NCBI RefSeq assembly: GCF_040115645.1
Contig: NW_027096008.1
Coordinates: 1,550,001-1,614,000 of the forward strand
Reading direction: 5' to 3'
From: Euwallacea fornicatus
Lineage: Eukaryota; Arthropoda; Insecta; Coleoptera; Curculionidae
Length of the DNA: 64,000 nt
Positions within the stretch are counted from its first letter, which is position 1. Each line of letters opens with the position of its first letter. The translations under genes and the position numbers were made by a program. The notes under the pieces were generated by a model. That model saw only the letters and a list, made by a program, of their open reading frames with translations. It did no database searches and had not been told where the DNA came from. This document shows, piece by piece, positions 51,361 through 62,974 of the stretch.

Positions 51361-51536
51361 TTCAAAGTTTGAAAAGTCACAAAAGTTGTGTGTTTGAGCA
51401 CATAAAGTACTATTTTTCTTGGAAATTCAACAAGATGCAATCATGATGTGTTGTGACATATTCAAAATCTCGTCGAGCTAATTAATTTGACACTTTGTTT
51501 AACAAATTTGGTCTTCATTTGCCGAAGCTATCGAGC

Positions 51537-52718
51537 TTCAAAGTTTGAAAAGTCACAAAAGTTGTGTGTTTGAGCACATAAAGTACTATTTTTCTTGGAA
51601 GTTCAACAAGATGTAATCATGATGTATTGTGACATCTTCAAAATCTCGTTTAGGTGATTACTTTGACACTTTGTTTAAGAAATTTGGTCCACATTTGCCG
51701 AAGTTATCGAGCTTCAAAATTTGAAAAGTCACAAAATATGTGTGTTTGAGCACATAAAGTACTATTTTTCTTGGAAGTTCAACAAGATGCAATTCTGATG
51801 TGTTGTGACATCTTCAAAATCTCGTCGAGTTGATTAATTTGACACTTTGTTTATCAAATTTGGTCTTCATTTGCCGAAGCTATCGAGCTTCAAAGTTTGA
51901 AAAGTCACAAAAGTTGTGTGTTTGAGCACATAAAGTACTATTTTTCTTGGAAGTTCAACAAGATGTAATCATGGTGTGTTGTGTCATTTTAAAGATCTCG
52001 TCGAGCTGATTAATTTGACACTTTGGTTAACACATTTGGTCCACATTTGCCAAAGTTATCGAGCCTCAAAGTTTGAAAAGTAACAAAATATGTGTGTTTG
52101 AGCACATAAAGTACTATTTTTCTTGGAAGTTCAACAAGATGCAATTCTGATGTGTTGTGACATCTTCAAAATCTCGTCGAGTTGATTAATTTGACACTTT
52201 GTTTATCAAATTTGGTCTTCATTTGCCGAAGCTATCGAGCTTCAAAGTTTGAAAAGTCACAAAAGTTGTGTGTTTGAGCACATAATGTACTATTTTTCTT
52301 GGAAGTTCAACAAGATGCAATGATGATGTGTTGCATCATTTTAAAGATCTCGTCGAGCTGATTAATGTGACACTTTGGTTAACAAATTTGGTCCACATTT
52401 GCCAAAGGTATCGAGCTTCAAAGTTTGAAAAGTCACAAAATATGTGTGTTTGAGCACATAAAGTACTATTTTTCTTGGAAATTCAACAAGATGCAATCAT
52501 GATGTGTTGTGACATATTCAAAATCTCGTCGAGCTGATTAATTTGACACTTTGTTTAACAAATTTGGTCTTCATTTGCCGAAGCTATCGAGCTTCAAAGT
52601 TTGAAAAGTCACAAAAGTTGTGTGTTTGAGCACTTAAAGTACTATTTTTCTTGGAAGTTCAACAAGATGTAATCATGGTGTGTTGTGTCATTTTAAAGAT
52701 CTCGTCGAGCTGATTAAT
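51537..52718 (-). repeat. Reverse-arm 11-monomer-spaced block, copy 1
   Basis: About 6.7 units, with tags CGTTTAGGTGATTAC (51646), GCAATTCTGATG, TTAACACATTTGG with GAGCCTC, CACATAATGTAC (about 52279), GCCAAAGGTATC and CACTTAAAG (52631), recur at 53473-54654, offset 1,936 bp. Seen differences: the third unit (GCAATTCTG against GCAATCATG) and TTGCATCAT against TTGCGTCAT. The match ends where AATTTGAC becomes AATGTGAC. Confidence 0.8.
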
Positions 52719-53472
52719 TTGACACTTTGATTAACAAATTTGGTCTTCATTTGCCGAAGCTATCGAGCTTCAAAGTTTGAAAAGTAACAAAATATGTGTG
52801 TTTGAGCACATAAAGTACTATTTTTCTTGGAAGTTCAACAAGATGTAATCATGGTGTGTTGTGTCATTTTAAAGATCTCGTCGAGCTGATTAATTTGACA
52901 CTTTGGTTAACACATTTGGTCCACATTTGCCAAAGTTATCGAGCCTCAAAGTTTAAAAAGTAACAAAATATGTGTGTTTGAGCACATAAAGTACTATTTT
53001 TCTTGGAAGTTCAACAAGATGCAATTCTGATGTGTTGTGACATCTTCAAAATCTCGTCGAGTTGATTAATTTGACACTTTGTTTATCAAATTTGGTCTTC
53101 ATTTGCCGAAGCTATCGAGCTTCAAAGTTTGAAAAGTCACAAAAGTTGTGTGTTTGAGCACATAATGTACTATTTTTCTTGGAAGTTCAACAAGATGCAA
53201 TGATGATGTGTTGCGTCATTTTAAAGATCTCGTCGAGCTGATTAATGTGACACTTTGGTTAACAAATTTGGTCCACATTTGCCAAAGGTATCGAGCTTCA
53301 AAGTTTGAAAAGTCACAAAATATGTGTGTTTGAGCACATAAAGTACTATTTTTCTTGGAAGTTCAACAAGATGCAATCATGATGTGTTGTGACATATTCA
53401 AAATCTCGTCGAGCTAATTAATTTGACACTTTGTTTAACAAATTTGGTCTTCATTTGCCGAAGCTATCGAGC

Positions 53473-54654
53473 TTCAAAGTTTGAAAAGTCACAAAAGTTG
53501 TGTGTTTGAGCACATAAAGTACTATTTTTCTTGGAAGTTCAACAAGATGTAATCATGATGTATTGTGACATCTTCAAAATCTCGTTTAGGTGATTACTTT
53601 GACACTTTGTTTAAGAAATTTGGTCCACATTTGCCGAAGTTATCGAGCTTCAAAATTTGAAAAGTCACAAAATATGTGTGTTTGAGCACATAAAGTACTA
53701 TTTTTCTTGGAAATTCAACAAGATGCAATCATGATGTGTTGTGACATCTTCAAAATCTCGTCGAGATGATTAATTTGACACTTTGTTTAACAAATTTGGT
53801 CTTCATTTGCCGAAGCTATCGAGCTTCAAAGTTTGAAAAGTCACAAAAGTTGTGTGTTTGAGCACATAAAGTACTATTTTTCTTGGAAGTTCAACAAGAT
53901 GTAATCATGGTGTGTTGTGTCATTTTAAAGATCTCGTCGAGCTGATTAATTTGACACTTTGGTTAACACATTTGGTCCACATTTGCCAAAGTTATCGAGC
54001 CTCAAAGTTTGAAAAGTAACAAAATATGTGTGTTTGAGCACATAAAGTACTATTTTTCTTGGAAGTTCAACAAGATGCAATTCTGATGTGTTGTGACATC
54101 TTCAAAATCTCGTCGAGTTGATTAATTTGACACTTTGTTTATCAAATTTGGTCTTCATTTGCCGAAGCTATCGAGCTTCAAAGTTTGAAAAGTCACAAAA
54201 GTTGTGTGTTTGAGCACATAATGTACTATTTTTCTTGGAAGTTCAACAAGATGCAATGATGATGTGTTGCGTCATTTTAAAGATCTCGTCGAGCTGATTA
54301 ATGTGACACTTTGGTTAACAAATTTGGTCCACATTTGCCAAAGGTATCGAGCTTCAAAGTTTGAAAAGTCACAAAATATGTGTGTTTGAGCACATAAAGT
54401 ACTATTTTTCTTGGAAATTCAACAAGATGCAATCATGATGTGTTGTGACATATTCAAAATCTCGTCGAGCTGATTAATTTGACACTTTGTTTAACAAATT
54501 TGGTCTTCATTTGCCGAAGCTATCGAGCTTCAAAGTTTGAAAAGTCACAAAAGTTGTGTGTTTGAGCACTTAAAGTACTATTTTTCTTGGAAGTTCAACA
54601 AGATGTAATCATGGTGTGTTGTGTCATTTTAAAGATCTCGTCGAGCTGATTAAT
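53473..54654 (-). repeat. Reverse-arm 11-monomer-spaced block, copy 2
   Basis: Matches 51537-52718. Its final unit (54529-54704) is a recombinant: the first part has the CACTTAAAG and CATGGTGTG tags, the second part has AATGTGAC and CAAAGGTATC, which elsewhere belong to the CACATAATGTAC unit type. That unit marks an exchange point. Confidence 0.78.
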
Positions 54655-54880
54655 GTGACACTTTGGTTAACAAATTTGGTCCACATTTGCCAAAGGTATC
54701 GAGCTTCAAAGTTTGAAAAGTCACAAAATATGTGTGTTTGAGCACATAAAGTACTATTTTTCTTGGAAATTCAACAAGATGCAATCATGATGTGTTGTGA
54801 CATATTCAAAATCTCGTCGAGCTGATTAATTTGACACTTTGTTTATCAAATTTGGTCTTCATTTGCCGAAGCTATCGAGC

Positions 54881-56288
54881 TTCAAAGTTTGAAAAGTCAC
54901 AAAAGTTGTGTGTTTGAGCACATAATGTACTATTTTTCTTGGAAGTTCAACAAGATGCAATGATGATGTGTTGCGTCATTTTAAAGATCTCGTCGAGCTG
55001 ATTAATGTGACACTTTGGTTAACAAATTTGGTCCACATTTGCCAAAGGTATCGAGCTTCAAAGTTTGAAAAGTCACAAAATATGTGTGTTTGAGCACATA
55101 AAGTACTATTTTTCTTGGAAATTCAACAAGATGCAATCATGATGTGTTGTGACATATTCAAAATCTCGTCGAGCTGATTAATTTGACACTTTGTTTAACA
55201 AATTTGGTCTTCATTTGCCGAAGCTATCGAGCTTCAAAGTTTGAAAAGTCACAAAAGTTGTGTGTTTGAGCACTTAAAGTACTATTTTTCTTGGAAGTTC
55301 AACAAGATGTAATCATGGTGTGTTGTGTCATTTTAAAGATCTCGTCGAGCTGATTAATTTGACACTTTGATTAACAAATTTGGTCTTCATTTGCCGAAGC
55401 TATCGAGCTTCAAAGTTTGAAAAGTAACAAAATATGTGTGTTTGAGCACATAAAGTACTATTTTTCTTGGAAGTTCAACAAGATGTAATCATGGTGTGTT
55501 GTGTCATTTTAAAGATCTCGTCGAGCTGATTAATTTGACACTTTGGTTAACACATTTGGTCCACATTTGCCAAAGTTATCGAGCCTCAAAGTTTGAAAAG
55601 TAACAAAATATGTGTGTTTGAGCACATAAAGTACTATTTTTCTTGGAAGTTCAACAAGATGCAATTCTGATGTGTTGTGACATCTTCAAAATCTCGTCGA
55701 GTTGATTAATTTGACACTTTGTTTATCAAATTTGGTCTTCATTTGCCGAAGCTATCGAGCTTCAAAGTTTGAAAAGTCACAAAAGTTGTGTGTTTGAGCA
55801 CATAATGTACTATTTTTCTTGGAAGTTCAACAAGATGCAATGATGATGTGTTGCGTCATTTTAAAGATCTCGTCGAGCTGATTAATGTGACACTTTGGTT
55901 AACAAATTTGGTCCACATTTGCCAAAGGTATCGAGCTTCAAAGTTTGAAAAGTCACAAAATATGTGTGTTTGAGCACATAAAGTACTATTTTTCTTGGAA
56001 ATTCAACAAGATGCAATCATGATGTGTTGTGACATATTCAAAATCTCGTCGAGCTGATTAATTTGACACTTTGTTTAACAAATTTGGTCTTCATTTGCCG
56101 AAGCTATCGAGCTTCAAAGTTTGAAAAGTCACAAAAGTTGTGTGTTTGAGCACTTAAAGTACTATTTTTCTTGGAAGTTCAACAAGATGTAATCATGGTG
56201 TGTTGTGTCATTTTAAAGATCTCGTCGAGCTGATTAATTTGACACTTTGATTAACAAATTTGGTCTTCATTTGCCGAAGCTATCGAGC
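54881..56288 (-). repeat. Reverse-arm five-monomer HOR (880 bp)
   Basis: The order CACATAATGTAC unit, CAAAATATG/GGAAATTC unit, CACTTAAAG unit, GTAACAAAATATG unit with TTAACACATTT, then GCAATTCTG unit runs from 54881 to 55760. The first three units repeat at 55761-56288 (CACATAATG at 54919 and 55799, 880 bp apart). The same five-unit order is at 52241-53120. Confidence 0.8.
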
Positions 56289-57419
56289 TTCAAAGTTTGA
56301 AAAGTAACAAAATATGTGTGTTTGAGCACATAAAGTACTATTTTTCTTGGAAGTTCAACAAGTTGCAATTCTGATGTGTTGTGACATCTTCAAAATCTCG
56401 TCGAGCTGATTAATTTGACACTTTGTTTAACAAATTTGATCTTCATTTGCCGAAGCTATCGAGCTTCAAAGTTTGAAAAGTCACAAAAGTTGTGTGTTTG
56501 AGCACATAAAGTACTATTTTTCTTGGAAGTTCAACAAGATGTAATCATGATGTGTTGCGTCATTTTAAAGATCTCGTCGAGCTGATTAATGTGACACTTT
56601 GGTTAACAAATTTGGTCCACATTTGCCAAAGGTATCGAGCTTCAAAGTTTGAAAAGTCACAAAATATGTGTGTTTGAGCACATAAAGTACTATTTTTCTT
56701 GGAAATTCAACAAGATGCAATCATGATGTGTTGTGACATATTCAAAATCTCGTCGAGCTGATTAATTTGACACTTTGTTTAACAAATTTGGTCTTCATTT
56801 GCCGAAGCTATCGAGCTTCAAAGTTTGAAAAGTCACAAAAGTTGTGTGTTTGAGCACTTAAAGTACTATTTTTCTTGGAAGTTCAACAAGATGTAATCAT
56901 GGTGTGTTGTGTCATTTTAAAGATCTCGTCGAGCTGATTAATTTGACACTTTGATTAACAAATTTGGTCTTCATTTGCCGAAGCTATCGAGCTTCAAAGT
57001 TTGAAAAGTAACAAAATATGTGTGTTTGAGCACATAAAGTACTATTTTTCTTGGAAGTTCAACAAGTTGCAATTCTGATGTGTTGTGACATCTTCAAAAT
57101 CTCGTCGAGCTGATTAATTTGACACTTTGTTTATCAAATTTGGTCTTCATTTGCCGAAGCTATCGAGCTTCAACGTTTGAAAAGTCACAAAAGTTGTGTG
57201 TTTGAGCACATAAAGTACTATTTTTCTTGGAAGTTCAACAAGATGTAATCATGATGTCTTGTGACATCTTTAAAATCTCGTTGAGGTGATTACTTTGACA
57301 CTTTGTTTAAGAAATTTGGTCCACATTTGCCGAAGTTATCGAGCTTCAAAGTTTGAAAAGTCACAAAAGTTGTGTGTTTGAGCACATAAAGTACTATTTT
57401 TCTTGGAAGTTCAACAAGA

Positions 57420-58515
57420 GGTATTCATGATGTGTTGTGACATCTTCAAAATCTCGTTGAGGTGATTACTTTGACACTTTGTGTTACAAATTTGGTCCAC
57501 ATTTGCCAAAGTTATCGAGCTTCAGAGTTTGAAAAGTCACAAAATATGTGTGTTTGAGCACATAAAGTACTATTTTTCTTGGAAATTCAACAAGATGCAA
57601 TCATGATGTGTTGTGACATATTCAAAATCCCGTCGAGCTAATTAATTTGACACTTTGTTTAACAAATTTGGTCTTCATTTGCCGAAGCTATCGAGCTTCA
57701 ACGTTTGAAAAGTCACAAAAGTTGTGTGTTTGAGCACATAAAGTACTATTTTTCTTGGAAATTCAACAAGATGCAATCATGATGTGTTGCAACATATTCA
57801 AAATCTCGTCGAGCTGATTAATTTGACACTTTGTTTAACAAATTTGGTCTTTATTTGCCGAAGCTATCGAGCTTCAAAGTTTGAAAAGTCACAAAAGTTG
57901 TGTGTTTGAGCACATAAAGTACTATTTTTCTTGGAAGTTCAACAAGATGTAATCATGATGTGTTGTGACATCTTCAAAATCTCGTCGAGCTGATTAATGT
58001 GACACTTTGGTTAACAAATTTGGTCCACATTTGCCAAAGTTATCGTGCTTCAAAGTTTGAAAAGTCACAAAATATGTGTGTTTGAGCACATAAAGTACTA
58101 TTTTTCTTGGAAATTCAACAAGATGCAATCATGATGTGTTGTGACATATTCAAAATCTCGGCGAGCTGATTAATTTGACACTTTGTTTAACAAATTTGGT
58201 CTTCATTTGCCGAAGCTATCGAGCTTCAAAGTTTGAAAAGTCACAAAAGTTGTGTGTTTGAGCACTTAAAGTACTATTTTTCTTGGAAGTTCAACAAGAT
58301 GTAATCATGGTGTGTTGTGTCATTTTAAAGATCTCGTCGAGCTGATTAATTTGACACTTTGATTAACAAATTTGGTCTTCATTTGCCGAAGCTATCGAGC
58401 TTCAAAGTTTGAAAAGTAACAAAATATGTGTGTTTGAGCACATAAAGTACTATTTTTCTTGGAAGTTCAACAAGTTGCAATTCTGATGTGTTGTGACATC
58501 TTCAAAATCTCGTCG
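57420..58515 (-). repeat. Reverse-arm nine-monomer-spaced block, copy 1
   Basis: About 6.2 units with tags CAAGAGGTA, TTCAGAGTTTG, AAATCCCGTCGAG, TTCAACGTTTG, TTGCAACATATTC with TCTTTATTTGCC, TTATCGTGCTTC and CACTTAAAG recur 1,584 bp later at 59004-60099. Differences seen: CTCGGCGAG (58158) against CTCGTCGAG, and GAGGTATTC against GAGGTAATC. Confidence 0.8.
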
Positions 58516-59003
58516 AGTTGATTAATTTGACACTTTGTTTATCAAATTTGGTCTTCATTTGCCGAAGCTATCGAGCTTCAAAGTTTGAAAAGTCACAAAA
58601 GTTGTGTGTTTGAGCACATAAAGTACTATTTTTCTTGGAAATTCAACAAGATGCAATCATGATGTGTTGTGACATATTCAAAATCTCGTCGAGCTAATTA
58701 ATTTGACACTTTGTTTAACAAATTTGGTCTTCATTTGCCGAAGCTATCGAGCTTCAAAGTTTGAAAAGTCACAAAAGTTGTGTGTTTGAGCACATAAAGT
58801 ACTATTTTTCTTGGAAGTTCAACAAGATGTAATCATGATGTATTGTGACATCTTCAAAATCTCGTTTAGGTGATTACTTTGACACTTTGTTTAAGAAATT
58901 TGGTCCACATTTGCCGAAGTTATCGAGCTTCAAAGTTTGAAAAGTCACAAAATATGTGTGTTTGAGCACATAAAGTACTATTTTTCTTGGAAGTTCAACA
59001 AGA

Positions 59004-60099
59004 GGTAATCATGATGTGTTGTGACATCTTCAAAATCTCGTTGAGGTGATTACTTTGACACTTTGTGTTACAAATTTGGTCCACATTTGCCAAAGTTATC
59101 GAGCTTCAGAGTTTGAAAAGTCACAAAATATGTGTGTTTGAGCACATAAAGTACTATTTTTCTTGGAAATTCAACAAGATGCAATCATGATGTGTTGTGA
59201 CATATTCAAAATCCCGTCGAGCTAATTAATTTGACACTTTGTTTAACAAATTTGGTCTTCATTTGCCGAAGCTATCGAGCTTCAACGTTTGAAAAGTCAC
59301 AAAAGTTGTGTGTTTGAGCACATAAAGTACTATTTTTCTTGGAAATTCAACAAGATGCAATCATGATGTGTTGCAACATATTCAAAATCTCGTCGAGCTG
59401 ATTAATTTGACACTTTGTTTAACAAATTTGGTCTTTATTTGCCGAAGCTATCGAGCTTCAAAGTTTGAAAAGTCACAAAAGTTGTGTGTTTGAGCACATA
59501 AAGTACTATTTTTCTTGGAAGTTCAACAAGATGTAATCATGATGTGTTGTGACATCTTCAAAATCTCGTCGAGCTGATTAATGTGACACTTTGGTTAACA
59601 AATTTGGTCCACATTTGCCAAAGTTATCGTGCTTCAAAGTTTGAAAAGTCACAAAATATGTGTGTTTGAGCACATAAAGTACTATTTTTCTTGGAAATTC
59701 AACAAGATGCAATCATGATGTGTTGTGACATATTCAAAATCTCGTCGAGCTGATTAATTTGACACTTTGTTTAACAAATTTGGTCTTCATTTGCCGAAGC
59801 TATCGAGCTTCAAAGTTTGAAAAGTCACAAAAGTTGTGTGTTTGAGCACTTAAAGTACTATTTTTCTTGGAAGTTCAACAAGATGTAATCATGGTGTGTT
59901 GTGTCATTTTAAAGATCTCGTCGAGCTGATTAATTTGACACTTTGATTAACAAATTTGGTCTTCATTTGCCGAAGCTATCGAGCTTCAAAGTTTGAAAAG
60001 TAACAAAATATGTGTGTTTGAGCACATAAAGTACTATTTTTCTTGGAAGTTCAACAAGTTGCAATTCTGATGTGTTGTGGCATCTTCAAAATCTCGTCG
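59004..60099 (-). repeat. Reverse-arm nine-monomer-spaced block, copy 2
   Basis: Matches 57420-58515. Beyond it, units at 59985-60560 are copied again at 61921-62496 (offset 1,936 bp; shared tags AAGTTGCAATTCTG, TTTGATCTTC, TGTGTAACAAA and GTCAAAAAATATG), and part of that set appears a third time from 62975. Several overlapping copy events are layered here. Confidence 0.78.
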
Positions 60100-62499
60100 A
60101 GCTGATTAATTTGACACTTTGTTTAACAAATTTGATCTTCATTTGCCGAAGCTATCGAGCTTCAAAGTTTGAAAAGTCACAAAAGTTGTGTGTTTGAGCA
60201 CAAAAAGTACTATTTTTCTTGGAAGTTCAACAAGATGTAATCATGATGTGTTGTGACATCTTTAAAATCTCGTTGAGGTGATTACTTTGACACTTTGTTT
60301 AAGAAATTTGGTCCACATTTGCCGAAGTTATCGAGCTTCAAAGTTTGAAAAGTCACAAAAGTTGTGTGTTTGAGCACATAAAGTACTATTTTTCTTGGAA
60401 GTTCAACAAGAGGTAATCATGATGTGTTGTGACATCTTCAAAATCTCGTTGAGGTGATTACTTTGACACTTTGTGTAACAAATTTGGTCCACATTTGCCA
60501 AAGTTATCGAGCTTCAGAGTTTGAAAAGTCAAAAAATATGTGTGTTTGAGCACATAAAGTACTATTTTTCTTGGAAATTCAACAAGATGCAATCATGATG
60601 TGTTGCAACATATTCAAAATCTCGTCGAGCTGATTAATTTGACACTTTGTTTAACAAATTTGGTCTTTATTTGCCGAAGCTATCGAGCTTCAAAGTTTGA
60701 AAAGTCACAAAAGTTGTGTGTTTGAGCACATAAAGTACTATTTTTCTTGGAAGTTCAACAAGATGTAATCATGATGTGTTGTGACATCTTCAAAATCTCG
60801 TCGAGCTGATTAATGTGACACTTTGGTTAACAAATTTGGTCCACATTTGCCAAAGTTACCGTGCTTCAAAGTTTGAAAAGTCACAAAATATGTGTGTTTG
60901 AGCACATAAAGTACTATTTTTCATGGAAATTCAACAAGATGCAATCATGATGTGTTGTGACATATTCAAAATCCCGTCGAGCTAATTAATTTGACACTTT
61001 GTTTAACAAATTTGGTCTTCATTTGCCGAAGCTATCGAGCTTCAACGTTTGAAAAGTCACAAAAGTTGTGTGTTTGAGCACATAAAGTACTATTTTTCTT
61101 GGAAATTCAACAAGATGCAATCATGGTGTGTTGTGTCATATTCAAAATCTCGTCGAGCTAATTAATTTGACACTTTGTTTAACAAATTTGGTCTTCATTT
61201 GCCGAAGCTATCGAGCTTCAAAGTTTGAAAAGTCACAAAAGTTGTGTGTTTGAGCTCATAAAGTACTATTTTTCTTGGAAGTTCAACAAGATGTAATCAT
61301 GATGTATTGTGACATCTTCAAAATCTCGTTTAGGTGATTACTTTGACACTTTGTTTAAGAAATTTGGTCCACATTTGCCGAAGTTATCGAGCTTCAAAAT
61401 TTGAAAAGTCACAAAATATGTGTGTTTGAGCACATAAAGTACTATTTTTCTTGGAAGTTCAACAAGATGTAATCATGATGTGTTGTGACATCTTCAAAAT
61501 CTCGTCGAGCTGATTAATGTGACACTTTGGTTAACAAGATTGGTCCACATTTGCCAAAGTTATCGTGCTTCAAAGTTTGAAAAGTCACAAAATATGTGTG
61601 TTTGAGCACATAAAGTACTATTTTTCTTGGAAATTCAACAAGATGCAATCATGATGTGTTGTGACATATTCAAAATCTCGTCGAGCTGATTAATTTGACA
61701 CTTTGTTTAGCAAATTTGGTCTTCATTTGCCGAAGCTATCGAGCTTCAAAGTTTGAAAAGTCACAAAAGTTGTGTGTTTGAGCACTTAAAGTACTATTTT
61801 TCTTGGAAGTTCAACAAGATGTAATCATGGTGTGTTGTGTCATTTTAAAGATCTCGTCGAGCTGATTAATTTGACACTTTGATTAACAAATTTGGTCTTC
61901 ATTTGCCGAAGCTATCGAGCTTCAAAGTTTGAAAAGTAACAAAATATGTGTGTTTGAGCACATAAAGTACTATTTTTCTTGGAAGTTCAACAAGTTGCAA
62001 TTCTGATGTGTTGTGACATCTTCAAAATCTCGTCGAGCTGATTAATTTGACACTTTGTTTAACAAATTTGATCTTCATTTGCCGAAGCTATCGAGCTTCA
62101 AAGTTTGAAAAGTCACAAAAGTTGTGTGTTTGAGCACATAAAGTACTATTTTTCTTGGAAGTTCAACAAGATGTAATCATGATGTGTTGTGACATCTTTA
62201 AAATCTCGTTGAGGTGATTACTTTGACACTTTGTTTAAGAAATTTGGTCCACATTTGCCGAAGTTATCGAGCTTCAAAGTTTGAAAAGTCACAAAAGTTG
62301 TGTGTTTGAGCACATAAAGTACTATTTTTCTTGGAAGTTCAACAAGAGGTAATCATGATGTGTTGTGACATCTTCAAAATCTCGTTGAGGTGATTACTTT
62401 GACACTTTGTGTAACAAATTTGGTCCACATTTGCCAAAGTTATCGAGCTTCAGAGTTTGAAAAGTCAAAAAATATGTGTGTTTGAGCACATAAAGTACT

Positions 62500-62974
62500 A
62501 TTTTTCTTGGAAGTTCAACAAGATGTAATCATGGTGTGTTGTGACATCTTCATAACCTTGTCGAGCTGATTAATTTGAAACTTTGTTTAACAAATTTGGT
62601 CCACATTTGCCAAAGTTATCGAGCTTCAAAATTGGAAAAGTCACAAAAGTTGTGTGTTTGAGCACATAAAGTACTATTTTTCTTGGAAATTCAACAAGAT
62701 GCAATCATGATGTGTTGTGATATCTTCATAACCTTGTCGAGCTGATTAATTTGACACTTTGTTTAACAAATTTGGTCTTCATTTGCCGAAGTAATCGAGC
62801 TTCAAAACTTGAAAAGCCACAAAAGTTGTGTTTGAGCACATAGAGTACTATTTTTCTTGGAAATTCAACAAGATGCAATCATGATGTGTTGTGACATCTT
62901 CAAAATTTGGTGGAGTTGATTAATTTGACACTTTGTTTAAGAAATTTGGTCCACATTTGCCGAAGTTATCGAGC
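62500..62974 (-). repeat. Diverged reverse units, including a 174-bp monomer
   Basis: These units carry CATAACCTTGTCGAG (about 62549 and 62725), complement of the forward tag CTCGACAAGGTTATG, and AAATTTGGTGGAGTTG (about 62903), complement of CAACTCCACCAAATTT seen at about 49093 and 51205. The unit 62801-62974 also has GTAATCGAGC just before it, AAAACTTGAAAAGCC, ATAGAGTAC in place of ATAAAGTAC, and a 2-bp deletion (GTTGTGTTTG for GTTGTGTGTTTG near 62827). It is the only length variant found in the reverse arm. Confidence 0.85.
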
